A stretch of DNA of 64,000 nt from Gelatiniphilus marinus (GCF_042678305.1 NZ_JBHUDT010000001.1); one strand, 5' to 3'; shown: positions 7,582-16,493, numbered from the stretch's first letter. Program-made: numbers and translations. Notes: generated by a model from the letters alone, not told the origin.

Positions 7582-9816
7582 ATGAAAAAACATATACTTT
7601 TATATATGCTTTTTGCTGTTTTTAGCAGCGTAAAAGCTCACGAATTAAGCGGTATTGTTGTATCTGAAGATAACAATAAACCCTTGCAAGGCGTTGGTGT
7701 TTACAACAAAACCACGGGCGCATATACCTATACCAACGTTTCTGGTTATTTTGAGTTAGACGATATTTCGATAAACGACATCATCTACTTTTATCAATTA
7801 GGTTACGAAAACCAGGAGCTCGTTATTGTTGAAAAACATTTAGATAGCGAAATCAATATCACGTTAAAAATTTCATCGGCTTCTTTAGATCAGGTTTTAA
7901 TCGTTTCAAAAGTAAACGTATTAAGTAATTTTGTTAATGTTGATTTAAAAACAAGTCCCGTAAAATCATCGCAGGAAATCCTCAGGAAAATCCCGGGATT
8001 GATTATCGGTCAGCATGCTGGCGGCGGTAAAGCAGAACAGATATTTTTACGGGGTTTTGATATTGATCACGGAACAGATATCGCCATAGATGTAGATGGT
8101 ATGCCGGTAAATATGGTGTCGCATGCCCACGGCCAAGGCTATGCCGATATGCACTTTATAATACCCGAAACCATTGATAATATCGATTTTGCAAAAGGGG
8201 CTTATTATGCCAACAAAGGCAATTTTAATACGGCGGGTTACGTAGATATTAATACCAAAAAAACCATTGATGATAATATCGTTTCGGTTGAAGCGGGCCA
8301 ATACGGTACATTGCGTGCGTTGAGTATGCTTAAGATTGTCGATGAGGAACACAGTAAGGCGTACCTAGCATCAGAGCTTATGCTGTCTGATGGTGTTTTC
8401 GAGTCGCCGCAAAATTTTAACCGTATCAATGTTATGGGGCGCTATAATTTCAATAATTATAAAGACCAAGAATTTAACATGGCTATTTCACATTTTCAAA
8501 GCAAGTGGGATGCCTCTGGGCAAATTCCGGTACGTGCTGTTGAAAGCGGATTGATTAGTCGTTTTGGGGCTATAGACGATACCGAGGGCGGCAACACCAG
8601 CCGAAGCAATTTTTGGATCAATCATACCAAAGAACTGGACGAGCATTCCTCAATAAAATCATCGGCTTACCTTTCAAAATACGATTTCGAATTGTTTTCA
8701 AACTTTACCTTCTTTTTAGAAGATCCTGTAAATGGCGATCAAATCCATCAAAAAGAAGACCGAACCATAATAGGTGCAAAAACAGCTTACGAGCATTCGC
8801 TTCATTTAAAAGACCACGATGCCCAGTTAAAATACGAGCTAGGTGTTGGTTTTAGGTACGATGATGTTAACGATGTGCAATTATCAAGAACATTAAACAG
8901 GCAAACCATTTTAGAACGATTGGCTTACGGGAATATTGATGAGTTAAACGGATTTACTTATGCGCATTTAACCTACAAAAAAAATAAATGGACACTAAAC
9001 CCGGGCTTGCGCTTAGACTATTTTAATTTCGATTACGAAAATTTACTAACAGCTGCCTACGATAATAAAAGTGAAAATAAATTTTTGGTTAGCCCAAAAT
9101 TGAATTTTATTTACGCAGCATCTCCAAAATTGCAGGTGTTTGCAAAAACCGGTTTAGGTTACCACTCCAACGATACCAGAGTAGTTACCGCCAATAACGG
9201 CAAGAAAATTTTGCCAACCGCTTTTGGTGCCGATCTTGGTGTAATTATGAAACCCATTGACCGTTTGGTTATTAATGCAGCACTGTGGAGCTTGTTTTTA
9301 CAACAAGAATTTGTGTATGTTGGCGATGCCGGAATTGTGGAACCCAGCGGAAAAACAAAACGCTATGGTGTAGATTTTGGCCTGCGTTACCAATTAACAG
9401 ATGGCTTGTTTTTTAATACCGATGTTAATTATACCTATGCCAGAAGTAGTGATGACCCTAGCGGACAAGATTACATTCCGTTGGCACCAGACTTAACCTC
9501 TTCCGGTGGTTTAAGTTTTAGGGATTTGGGTAATTTTTCTGGCGGATTAAGTTATAGGTTTATTAAAGATCGTCCAGCAAATGAGGATAATTCCATTGTG
9601 GCAGATGGCTATTTTATAACCGATTTTAATTTGAACTATAACCATAAAAACTGGACGTTTGGTTTGATTGTTGAAAATTTATTCGATAGCGAGTGGAACG
9701 AAACCCAATTTGCAACCGAAAGTAGATTGTTTAATGAGCCCGATGCGGTTGAAGAAATTCATTTTACACCCGGGACCCCGTTCTTTTTAAGAGGTAAAAT
9801 ATCGGTTAGGTTTTAA
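7582..9816 (+). CDS. TonB-dependent outer membrane receptor, metal/metallophore type
   Basis: 744 residues from ATG 7582, which starts a good signal peptide (MKKHILLYMLFAVFSSVKA); an upstream in-frame GTG at 7558 would spoil it. After an N-terminal carboxypeptidase-regulatory-like beta-sandwich (about residues 20-100) comes the plug with GGGKAEQIFLRGFDIDHGTD and MPVNMVSHAHGQGYADMHF, then a long beta-barrel ending in an aromatic residue (SVRF). The His-rich plug loop is characteristic of a receptor family found with zinc- or copper-related genes and HupE-like proteins, including ZnuD-like receptors. Here it would import a metal or the peptide made by the neighbouring synthetase. It is the last gene of the operon, followed by a strong hairpin. 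Confidence 0.88.
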   Translation: MKKHILLYMLFAVFSSVKAHELSGIVVSEDNNKPLQGVGVYNKTTGAYTYTNVSGYFELDDISINDIIYFYQLGYENQELVIVEKHLDSEINITLKISSASLDQVLIVSKVNVLSNFVNVDLKTSPVKSSQEILRKIPGLIIGQHAGGGKAEQIFLRGFDIDHGTDIAIDVDGMPVNMVSHAHGQGYADMHFIIPETIDNIDFAKGAYYANKGNFNTAGYVDINTKKTIDDNIVSVEAGQYGTLRALSMLKIVDEEHSKAYLASELMLSDGVFESPQNFNRINVMGRYNFNNYKDQEFNMAISHFQSKWDASGQIPVRAVESGLISRFGAIDDTEGGNTSRSNFWINHTKELDEHSSIKSSAYLSKYDFELFSNFTFFLEDPVNGDQIHQKEDRTIIGAKTAYEHSLHLKDHDAQLKYELGVGFRYDDVNDVQLSRTLNRQTILERLAYGNIDELNGFTYAHLTYKKNKWTLNPGLRLDYFNFDYENLLTAAYDNKSENKFLVSPKLNFIYAASPKLQVFAKTGLGYHSNDTRVVTANNGKKILPTAFGADLGVIMKPIDRLVINAALWSLFLQQEFVYVGDAGIVEPSGKTKRYGVDFGLRYQLTDGLFFNTDVNYTYARSSDDPSGQDYIPLAPDLTSSGGLSFRDLGNFSGGLSYRFIKDRPANEDNSIVADGYFITDFNLNYNHKNWTFGLIVENLFDSEWNETQFATESRLFNEPDAVEEIHFTPGTPFFLRGKISVRF

Positions 9817-9835
9817 AGCAAGAAGGTTATTTATA

Positions 9836-9891
9836 TTGCACTAAACACTTAAATAGCGCATACTACTATGCCTTTAAAGTGTTTGGTGCAA
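9836..9891. terminator. Hairpin between convergent genes
   Basis: Arms TTGCACTAAACACTT and AAGTGTTTGGTGCAA pair over 15 positions (one G-U) around a loop with a small inner stem. T-rich sequence follows. It lies between the stops of the TonB receptor (9816) and the PLP enzyme (9942), so it can end both transcripts. Confidence 0.7.
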
Positions 9892-9941
9892 TTAACTTTT
9901 TAAAGCAACCTTTTTTTTAAAGAATTCTAAAGGGTTTTTGC

Positions 9942-11141
9942 TTAAATAATATCCAAGGTTTTCATGCATTGGTGCATCTGTTTGTAGGTCCGCTCAATAT
10001 CGGCATCCAATCCAATGGAAAACCGAATCAATCCATCGCTTAAACCCATTTCTTTTTGTTCGTCTTCAGGGATTTCTGATGAAGTGGAGCTTCCCGGGGC
10101 AGAAAACAGGGTTTTATAAAACCCAAGGCTAACAGCCAAATAGCCTAAGTTTCTGTTTTGCATCAGTTCCATAAGTTCGTTGGCTTTTTCCAAAGCACCT
10201 ACATCAATGGTTAGCATACCTCCAAATCCGTATTTTTCATTCATCATCGATTTGAACAATTCATGAGAAGGATGCGATTTTAATCCCGGATAAACCGTTT
10301 TTAAACCATCAGCTTCAAATTTTTCAGCTAAATACAAAGCATTTTCACTATGCTGTTGCATGCGAATATGCAAGGTTCTTAAATTCTTCAACACTGATGC
10401 TGCTCGCAAACTATCCATAGTTGCGCCTAAAAGCATGCAGGCACCGTTGTTTACATTGCGCAAATTGTTTATAAATTCTTGAGTGCCACAAACCACACCG
10501 CCAACGGTATCGCTCGATCCGTTAATAAACTTTGTTAAACTATGTATAACCACATCGGCGCCTAAAATGGCCGGGGAAATGGATAATGGCGAAAACGTAT
10601 TATCGACCACTAATTTTAAATTGTGTTTTTTAGCAAGTTTTGCCAGCTCTTTAATGTTGGCAACTTCCAAAAGCGGGTTGCTAACCGATTCGCAATACAA
10701 AACCTTGGTGTTTTTTGTAATGGCCGCTTCAACACTGTCTAATTTTGTTATATCGACAAACGATGTTTCAACATTAAAGCGCGGTGCAAAGTTTTTTAAA
10801 AAAGCATAGGTACCGCCATAAATGGTTCGGCTAGAGACAATGTGGTCGCCAGCACCGCAAAGTTGCAATAAAACCGGTGTAATGGCGCCCATGCCCGAGG
10901 CTGTAACATTGGCGGTTTCGGTGCCTTCCATGGCTGCTAAAGCTTCACCCAAATAGAGGTTTGAAGGTGATGAGTGGCGCGAATATAAATAACAACCATC
11001 GGCGTTACCTTCAAAGGTGTCAAACATGGTTTTTGCCGATAAAAAGGTATAAGTTGAAGCATCGGATATTGAAGGATTAACACCTCCAAATTCACCAAAA
11101 TACTGTAGGTCCTGAATGTTGTTTGCGGGTTTAAAAGCCAT
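9942..11141 (-). CDS. Cys/Met-metabolism PLP enzyme (cystathionine gamma-synthase/lyase or methionine gamma-lyase-like)
   Basis: 399 residues, full family length. The PLP lysine is in SLTKFINGSSD (Lys204); other family marks are YSRHSSPS at 53-60, YGGTYAF, and DNTFSPL. These enzymes cleave or exchange the gamma-substituent of sulfur amino acids. True methionine gamma-lyases carry a cysteine in the YGCT position; here it is glycine (YGGT), so cystathionine gamma-lyase/synthase or O-acyl-homoserine sulfhydrylase activity is equally possible. The NPT usually seen is SPS here. The divergent Lrp-type gene 160 bases away is the likely regulator, an arrangement common for methionine-degrading enzymes. 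Confidence 0.8.
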   Translation of the reverse strand: MAFKPANNIQDLQYFGEFGGVNPSISDASTYTFLSAKTMFDTFEGNADGCYLYSRHSSPSNLYLGEALAAMEGTETANVTASGMGAITPVLLQLCGAGDHIVSSRTIYGGTYAFLKNFAPRFNVETSFVDITKLDSVEAAITKNTKVLYCESVSNPLLEVANIKELAKLAKKHNLKLVVDNTFSPLSISPAILGADVVIHSLTKFINGSSDTVGGVVCGTQEFINNLRNVNNGACMLLGATMDSLRAASVLKNLRTLHIRMQQHSENALYLAEKFEADGLKTVYPGLKSHPSHELFKSMMNEKYGFGGMLTIDVGALEKANELMELMQNRNLGYLAVSLGFYKTLFSAPGSSTSSEIPEDEQKEMGLSDGLIRFSIGLDADIERTYKQMHQCMKTLDII

Positions 11142-11301
11142 GGTATTTCATTTTATGTATTTATACAAAAATCAATATTTTTAGATTATAAAACAATATG
11201 TGTTACTTTATTAAGAAAATAAATCTAATTAATTTAATAACAATAGATTTTAGTTTTAAAAGTATTCGATTATAAACTATCTTTATGAAAATTTTTCAAC
11301 C

Positions 11302-11760
11302 ATGGTTTTTGATGATACAGACAAAAAACTCTTATTCTATCTGCAAGAAGATAGCAAGCAAACTAATAAAGCGCTTTCAAATAAATTAAACTTATCGGTT
11401 ACGGCGGTTTACGAGCGTATTAAAAAACTCGAAAAAAATGGATACATCAACAACTATGTTGCGTTGGTAAACAAAGAAAAAATCGATAAGGGGTTTATAG
11501 CCTATTGCCATATAAAACTGGAAAAGCACAGTCAAGATTTTGTAGTTAGTTTTGAAAAGGAAGTCAACCGCCTAACCGAAGTGCTGGAATGTTACCACGT
11601 AAGTGGCGATTACGACTACCTATTAAAAGTATTGGTAAAGGACATGGCAGCCTTTAGGGAGTTTATGGTAAAAAAACTAACCACCATCAACCATATTGGC
11701 AGTACGCATAGTATGTTTGTAATTAACGAAGTAAAGCACACCACAGCAATTAACGTTTAA
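11302..11760 (+). CDS. Lrp/AsnC family transcriptional regulator
   Basis: 152 residues, normal length. An N-terminal winged helix-turn-helix (DTDKKLLFYLQEDSKQ, SNKLNLSVTAVYERIKKLE) is followed by the ligand-binding ferredoxin-like domain with CYHVSGDYDYLLKVLVKD, the typical RAM/AsnC core. Such proteins sense amino acids and usually control a neighbouring gene; here the divergent PLP enzyme is the obvious target. The shared 160-base gap is extremely AT-rich. A near -7 box TATCTTTA lies about 20 bases before the start. The membrane protease gene begins one base after its stop. Confidence 0.9.
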   Translation: MVFDDTDKKLLFYLQEDSKQTNKALSNKLNLSVTAVYERIKKLEKNGYINNYVALVNKEKIDKGFIAYCHIKLEKHSQDFVVSFEKEVNRLTEVLECYHVSGDYDYLLKVLVKDMAAFREFMVKKLTTINHIGSTHSMFVINEVKHTTAINV

Positions 11761-11761
11761 T

Positions 11762-12388
11762 ATGCAATCGGGTTTATATAAAAGTTTTGAGTTTTTTATC
11801 ATTTTTATTTTGGTGCCCATAAGTTTTGCTTTGAGCTATTCGCCGTGGCTTAAACTAATCATTGGGTTTACCGGTTTTATTTACATTGTTTTTGTGTTGT
11901 TGAAAGTTGAAAAGGAAAAAATCCAAATCTCTAAAAACCTAAATTGGAAACTGTTTTTTAAGCAAACACTTGTTAAGTTTTTAGGTATTGCCATGGTTAC
12001 AACGCTTTTTGTTTGGTTTACCAATAAAGAAGCCCTTTTTAGCGTATTATTAAATAAACCAATATTATGGTTTTTAATTCTAATTATTTACAGCGTTTTT
12101 TCAGTGTATCCGCAAGAACTTGTTTACAGAACTTTTTATTTTAAGCGATATAGCGGGGCGCTTAAAAATAAAAACCTTTTCTTGTTTATAAATGCAATTA
12201 TGTTTTCTTTAGGGCATTTGTTTTTTAAGAATCCTTTGGTATTGGTATTAACTTTTTTTGGCGGGTTATTGTTCGCAGTAACCTATAACAAAACAAAGTC
12301 CACACTTTTGGTTTCTATTGAGCATGCCATTTACGGCTGTTGGTTATTTACAGTAGGCATGGGCGATATGCTTGGTTTTCCTTTATGA
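11762..12388 (+). CDS. CPBP family intramembrane metalloprotease-like protein
   Basis: 208 residues with about six membrane helices. Motifs of the CPBP (CAAX protease/Abi) family are present: YPQELVYRTFYFKR (motif 1, with QE in place of the usual EE), SLGHLFF (motif 2 His) and SIEHAIYG (motif 3 His). These glutamate-directed membrane proteases process prenylated or other membrane substrates; in bacteria roles are mostly unknown. It starts directly after the Lrp gene stop and may be translationally coupled. The altered first glutamate of motif 1 should be noted, though QE occurs in some members. Confidence 0.75.
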   Translation: MQSGLYKSFEFFIIFILVPISFALSYSPWLKLIIGFTGFIYIVFVLLKVEKEKIQISKNLNWKLFFKQTLVKFLGIAMVTTLFVWFTNKEALFSVLLNKPILWFLILIIYSVFSVYPQELVYRTFYFKRYSGALKNKNLFLFINAIMFSLGHLFFKNPLVLVLTFFGGLLFAVTYNKTKSTLLVSIEHAIYGCWLFTVGMGDMLGFPL

Positions 12389-12489
12389 TTTTGTAAAGGT
12401 TTAGGTTTTATGGAAAGATAATTTAAAGTTAATTAAAACTTTTTACTATTTTAGACCAGCTATTATTAACTAAAAAACCAAATTAAAAG

Positions 12490-13011
12490 ATGAAAAAATT
12501 AAGCTACATTATTTTAGGAATTATTATTGGCGCCTTAGCTACGTATTATTATTGTCCAAGACAAATTGATGATGGCGCAACAGAAATTGTAAAACCCAAA
12601 GGTGTTATTACTCCAGATCAAGCTATGGCGTTAAATAACAATTGGACTAAATATAGAAAAGCAGCAGTAGATTCTGCAGCAGCTAGACAAGGACGGGAAA
12701 TTGATGACCGTTCAACATGGTGGTCTATAAAAAATATTGAAAACTACATAGCCTACTCAAAAAAACAAACCGATAGTTTGGGGTATACCATAACGGGGCT
12801 TCGTGTGTATTTGGGCGTTTATGGTGAAAACGCAGGCCGAACCAAAAGAAATTTAACCACCATGTTTGTTGTGCCAACGGTAAAAAAGGCTAAAGACAAA
12901 GCCAGTATGAACCCGTTTGCTTTTCAAGATGAAGATGAAGAGGACTGCGAGGAATGTGAGCCTTTGAATGAAGGAGGAAATGGTGGCGGCGGTTCTGGTT
13001 ATCCTAACTAG
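12490..13011 (+). CDS. Small anchored protein with acidic Cys motif and Gly-rich tail, paralog of next gene
   Basis: 173 residues. N-terminus MKKLSYIILGIIIGALATYYY is a membrane helix or uncleaved signal, so the body is outside the inner membrane. The body has GVITPDQAMALNNNWT, DDRSTWWSIKNIENYI, ITGLRVYLGVYG, a TTMFVVPTV strand, and ends in an acidic Cys pair (EDCEECEPLNEG) followed by a glycine-rich tail ending GYPN. I do not recognise a named domain. It is about half identical to the following gene, clearly a tandem duplicate. The conserved Cys pair and Gly-Pro tail suggest a surface or redox role; function unknown. Confidence 0.75.
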   Translation: MKKLSYIILGIIIGALATYYYCPRQIDDGATEIVKPKGVITPDQAMALNNNWTKYRKAAVDSAAARQGREIDDRSTWWSIKNIENYIAYSKKQTDSLGYTITGLRVYLGVYGENAGRTKRNLTTMFVVPTVKKAKDKASMNPFAFQDEDEEDCEECEPLNEGGNGGGGSGYPN

Positions 13012-13023
13012 AAAAAATATTTC

Positions 13024-13053
13024 TTTGTACGATTAATTTTATTGTTATATTTG
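13024..13053 (+). promoter_or_regulatory. Bacteroidetes promoter (TTTG - 18 bp - TATATTTG)
   Basis: The -33 box TTTG is at 13024-13027 and the -7 box TATATTTG at 13046-13053, spacing 18, close to the TTTG-N19-TAnnTTTG consensus. The ATG at 13076 follows 22 bases later, which supports that ATG, not the GTG at 13107, as the natural start of the downstream gene. Confidence 0.65.
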
Positions 13054-13075
13054 GAAGAACTTTAAAATTATATTC

Positions 13076-13589
13076 ATGAAAAAATTAAAAAATGTATTAA
13101 AATTTAGTGTATGTATGTATGTATGTATGTATGCTCAGTTACAGTTGCTCTAAAGATGAAGCGAAACCATCAGAACAATCATCAAGCGAAACGTTTTATA
13201 AGCCTTCTGGTGTTATTACCCAAGACAAAGCAAAAGGATTAAATGATGCTTGGACAGCGAAGAACACTGGTAAATTTAGCAAAGGGGCAAGCATGAAGTT
13301 TGAAAACGATGACAGGTCGTTTTGGTGGACTATAGAAGATATTAGGAATTACTTAGATTATTCTGAGCATATTGCTAAAGAAAATGGGCATGATCTGAAT
13401 GGGCTTAGAGTATATTTGGGAGCCTATCCGAATACGGGTAAAACGACCTTGTTTATGGTACCAACCATTAAAAATTCAACATCAGAAGCTAGTATGAGCC
13501 CATTTACTTTTCAAGACGATGAGGAGGACTGCGAGGAATGTGAGCCTTTGAATCATGGAAGTGGAGGCGGAGGTTATCCTCCTAACTAG
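13076..13589 (+). CDS. Lipoprotein paralog, probably phase-variable by a TGTA repeat at its signal peptide
   Basis: The body (from SCSKDEAKP on) matches the preceding gene: GVITQDKAKGLNDAWT, DDRSFWWTIEDIRNYL, LNGLRVYLGAY, acidic Cys motif EDCEECEPLN and Gly-rich tail ending GYPPN. The natural start is ATG 13076 (MKKLKNVLKFSVC), just behind a good promoter, but this frame runs through 6.5 copies of TGTA and stops at 13151. The body is in another frame, readable only from a GTG at 13107. Removing one TGTA unit, or adding two, joins the ATG to a proper lipoprotein signal ending LSYSC-SKD. So the copy shown appears to be out of phase (OFF) or weakly translated from GTG. A sequencing error in the repeat is the alternative. 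Confidence 0.7.
13108..13133 (+). repeat. Tetranucleotide tract (TGTA) x 6.5
   Basis: A pure 4-base tandem repeat within the signal-peptide codons. A 4-base unit changes the reading frame on gain or loss, the standard layout of contingency loci. I saw no comparable pure tetranucleotide tract elsewhere in the window. Confidence 0.95.
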
Positions 13590-13592
13590 TAA

Positions 13593-14306
13593 ATGAAAGA
13601 TTTTTTATTAAATAATTATACCATATTAACACACCTGTTTGAAGCCATAGCGGCTTTAACAGGTGTGTTTTTATATAAAAAACATTATACAACCGAGGTT
13701 AAATATTTTATTTGGTTTTTAGTGTATTTAACGATTTTTGATTTTATTGGTACTAACTACAAAGGTTATGTTGATGACGGTGAATTTCTAAATTTTTTAA
13801 AAGGAACTGTTATTGAAACAAATCATTGGTGGTATACATTTTTTTGGAAAGTTGGAGCCATACTTTTTTTTGTTTTTTACTACTCAAAAATCTTAAAAAC
13901 AAAACCGTTTAAAGATATTGTTAAGATTAGTGGGTATGCTTTTTTCTTGTTCTCAGTAGTATATATTGCTATAAATTGGGATGCCTTTTTTAATACATTT
14001 TTCCCCATTATAAGTATTTTGGGAGCCATTATTGTGTTTTTATGTTCGGTGTTTTATTTTATCGAGGTTCTGCAAAGCGACAAGATATTAACCTTTTATA
14101 AATCCATTAATTTTTACATTAGTTTCGCCATATTTATTTGGTGGCTCATTATCACGCCTTTGGTGTTTTATGATTTATATCATACCAGCGGCGATTGGAA
14201 TTTTATTTTCTTAAAATGGCAAATCTATTTATTCGCCAATATATTTATGTACTCAACCTTTACCTTTGCATTAATCTATTGTAAACCAGAATCTAAAAAT
14301 GAGTAA
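13593..14306 (+). CDS. Multi-pass membrane protein of unknown function
   Basis: 237 residues, with about seven hydrophobic helices (e.g. LTHLFEAIAALTGVFLY, VGAILFFVFYY, YAFFLFSVVYIAI, IISILGAIIVFLCSVFYF, FAIFIWWLIITPLVFY). No catalytic motif is visible. It starts 3 bases after the stop of the lipoprotein gene and overlaps the histidine kinase gene by 8 bases, so the three are an operon. This makes a sensory or signal-relay role plausible; similar membrane proteins precede histidine kinases in other flavobacteria, as far as I recall. Confidence 0.75.
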   Translation: MKDFLLNNYTILTHLFEAIAALTGVFLYKKHYTTEVKYFIWFLVYLTIFDFIGTNYKGYVDDGEFLNFLKGTVIETNHWWYTFFWKVGAILFFVFYYSKILKTKPFKDIVKISGYAFFLFSVVYIAINWDAFFNTFFPIISILGAIIVFLCSVFYFIEVLQSDKILTFYKSINFYISFAIFIWWLIITPLVFYDLYHTSGDWNFIFLKWQIYLFANIFMYSTFTFALIYCKPESKNE

Positions 14307-15117
14307 CTGTTTAACTGTTTTTTTAGCACAGACCCAACCCGTTTCTACCGCGGCCGAACGCTATTTGCTGGTGTACATGATTATGGTTTTAGTCATTATT
14401 ACCGCATTGGTTGTCGTGTTTTTTGTGGTGTTTCAAAAACGAAAAAACAAATTGCTTTTAGATCGTATTAAGCAACAGCAAGCTTTTGAAAAAGAAATAG
14501 CCTTGGCACAAACCGAAAGCCAAGAACAAACCCTGAAAAATATTGGCTGGGAACTGCACGATAATGTGGGACAACTATTAGCATTTGCGAGCATGCAATT
14601 AAGTATTTTAAAAGCCCAGGTTGCCGATGATGTAAAAGATAAGTTTAAAGACACCACAGATGCCCTAAAGGAAAGTTTGAAAGAAGTCCGCTCGCTTTCA
14701 AAAACCTTAAATAACGAAGTGGTTTTAAACATCGGATTTGAAAAATCGATTAGCAACGAGTTGAATCGTTTAAAAAAGATGAAATTTACCAGTGCCGAAT
14801 TGCTTATTAAAGGCGATAAAGTAGATTTTGAAAATAGGCAGCACGAAATCATCATCTTTAGAATTTTACAAGAGTTTTTGTCCAATTCGGTAAAATATTC
14901 TGATGCTAAAAACCTAAAGATAATTTTAGAATATCAACCCAAAATAATAACCATTACAGCTTCTGATGATGGTAAAGGTTTCGATATGGCTACCGTTAAA
15001 AAAGGCTCTGGCTTAATAAATATGCAAAGTAGAGCCGCTTTGATTAATGCAACATTAGAGCTGCATTCCAAACCAAACGAAGGTGTAACACTAACCTTAA
15101 ACTATCCAACGTTTTAA
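14299..15117 (+). CDS. NarL-type sensor histidine kinase, membrane-anchored, without adjacent response regulator
   Basis: 272 residues. One membrane helix (about 22-46), a short coiled linker, a HisKA_3 dimerisation domain with ELHDNVGQLL (phospho-acceptor His87), and a HATPase_c domain with QEFLSNSVKYSDAKN (N box), ASDDGKGFD (G1) and GSGLINMQSR (G2). There is no extracellular sensor domain, so sensing probably comes from the overlapping membrane protein or the small surface proteins. A LuxR-type response regulator usually follows; here the next gene is a convergent aldehyde dehydrogenase overlapping by 4 bases, so the partner lies elsewhere. Confidence 0.88.
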   Translation: MSNCLTVFLAQTQPVSTAAERYLLVYMIMVLVIITALVVVFFVVFQKRKNKLLLDRIKQQQAFEKEIALAQTESQEQTLKNIGWELHDNVGQLLAFASMQLSILKAQVADDVKDKFKDTTDALKESLKEVRSLSKTLNNEVVLNIGFEKSISNELNRLKKMKFTSAELLIKGDKVDFENRQHEIIIFRILQEFLSNSVKYSDAKNLKIILEYQPKIITITASDDGKGFDMATVKKGSGLINMQSRAALINATLELHSKPNEGVTLTLNYPTF

Positions 15118-16493
15118 TTAAACCACTTAAACATAGTTTTAATCAGCTTTAATTTGCCTTTGCTATACGGTGCGTACCTAAGTGGCGGATCAAACCACGT
15201 GCCACGTTTTACAATCGCTTTTTTATGCGAAAAGGTATCGAAACCATATTTGCCGTGGTATGCGCCAATACCACTTTTACCAACGCCGCCAAAGGGCAAA
15301 TTGGCATTGCCGTAATGTATTAAAGTATCGTTGATTGCTCCACCACCAAAACTGAATTTCTCAATGGTATTTTCAATAAAATGTTTGTTTTTTGAAAACA
15401 CGTAAAGCGACAACGGTTTTTCAAAATGCCATATTATAGATTCAATATCGCTTTCGGTTTCATAAGAAAGTATGGGTAAAATAGGTCCGAAAATTTCATC
15501 TTTCATAACGGCGCTATCTAAATCCGGTTCATCAATAAGCGTGGGGCCGATGTATAATTCTTTTTCATTAAAGTCGCCACCAAAAACAATATTTGCATGT
15601 TTTAATAGTAGTGCCAATCTTTTAAAATTTTTAAGATTGATGATTCTAGGATAGTCTTTAGAATTTTTAGCATTACCGTAAGCGTTTGTAATTTCACGCT
15701 TCAAATGGCCTGTTAATTTATTTTTTATTGAAGCTTTTACAATCAAATAATCTGGCGCAATACAGGTTTGTCCGCCATTGAAGAATTTGCCCCAAACCAA
15801 ACGTTTTGCCGTTAGTTTTAAATCTGATGTATCGTCGATAATACAAGGCGATTTCCCGCCCAATTCCAAAGTTACCGGTGTTAGGTGTTTTGCGGCCGCC
15901 TGTGCCACTATTTTTCCAACCGTAACACTGCCGGTAAAAAAAATATAATCCCAATGCTCTTTTAAGAGCTTGGTTGAAACCTCTACATCGCCCTGTACCA
16001 CCGTAGCCATTTCTTTTGGGAAAATATCTTCTATAATATTGGCTAATAATTGCGAGGTGTTTGCTGTAAGCTCGCTAGGTTTTAAAACCACGGTATTACC
16101 TGCCGCAATGGCCATTATTAATGGGTTTATGGCGAGTTGGAACGGGTAGTTCCACGGGGCAATAATAAGCACGGTGCCGTAAGGTGATTTGTAAATATAA
16201 TCTTTGGACGGAAATAATAATATAGACGATTTTACCCGCTCTGGTTTACTCCATGTTTTTAGGTGTTTTATGGCCAGATTAATTTCGGCAATAACCAATG
16301 CGTTTTCACTTAAAAAAGCTTCGAAAAATGGTTTTTTAAAATCTTTATATAAGGCATTAAAAATGTCTTTTTCGCGATTAATAATCTCTTGTTTTAGCCT
16401 TTTAAGCAAAGTTGTTCGTAAAGCAATGTCTTTGGTTTTTTGTGCTCTAAAATAGGCTTTTTGAGCTGAAATTATTTCTGGAATCGTGTTCAA
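15114..16493 (-). CDS. Aldehyde dehydrogenase family protein
   Basis: 459 residues, the length of the short class-3-like ALDHs (fatty aldehyde/coniferyl type) that lack the longer N-terminus. Visible: PWNYPFQLAINPLI and KPSELT for cofactor binding, FFTGSVTVGK, LELGGKSPCI with the general base Glu, and FFNGGQTCIAPDY with the catalytic Cys. It oxidises aldehydes to acids with NAD(P)+. The basic and hydrophobic C-terminus (KLKLIKTMFKWFN) may attach to membrane. It overlaps the kinase gene tail to tail by 4 bases. Confidence 0.9.
   Translation of the reverse strand: MNTIPEIISAQKAYFRAQKTKDIALRTTLLKRLKQEIINREKDIFNALYKDFKKPFFEAFLSENALVIAEINLAIKHLKTWSKPERVKSSILLFPSKDYIYKSPYGTVLIIAPWNYPFQLAINPLIMAIAAGNTVVLKPSELTANTSQLLANIIEDIFPKEMATVVQGDVEVSTKLLKEHWDYIFFTGSVTVGKIVAQAAAKHLTPVTLELGGKSPCIIDDTSDLKLTAKRLVWGKFFNGGQTCIAPDYLIVKASIKNKLTGHLKREITNAYGNAKNSKDYPRIINLKNFKRLALLLKHANIVFGGDFNEKELYIGPTLIDEPDLDSAVMKDEIFGPILPILSYETESDIESIIWHFEKPLSLYVFSKNKHFIENTIEKFSFGGGAINDTLIHYGNANLPFGGVGKSGIGAYHGKYGFDTFSHKKAIVKRGTWFDPPLRYAPYSKGKLKLIKTMFKWFN

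Noticed and set aside
8047..8429. Two minus-strand frames inside the TonB receptor
   Set aside because: Antisense shadows of a well-supported receptor gene; no recognisable protein features.
9942..11141. Firm call as methionine gamma-lyase
   Set aside because: The cysteine typical of that enzyme (YGCT) is glycine here, so a general name is safer.
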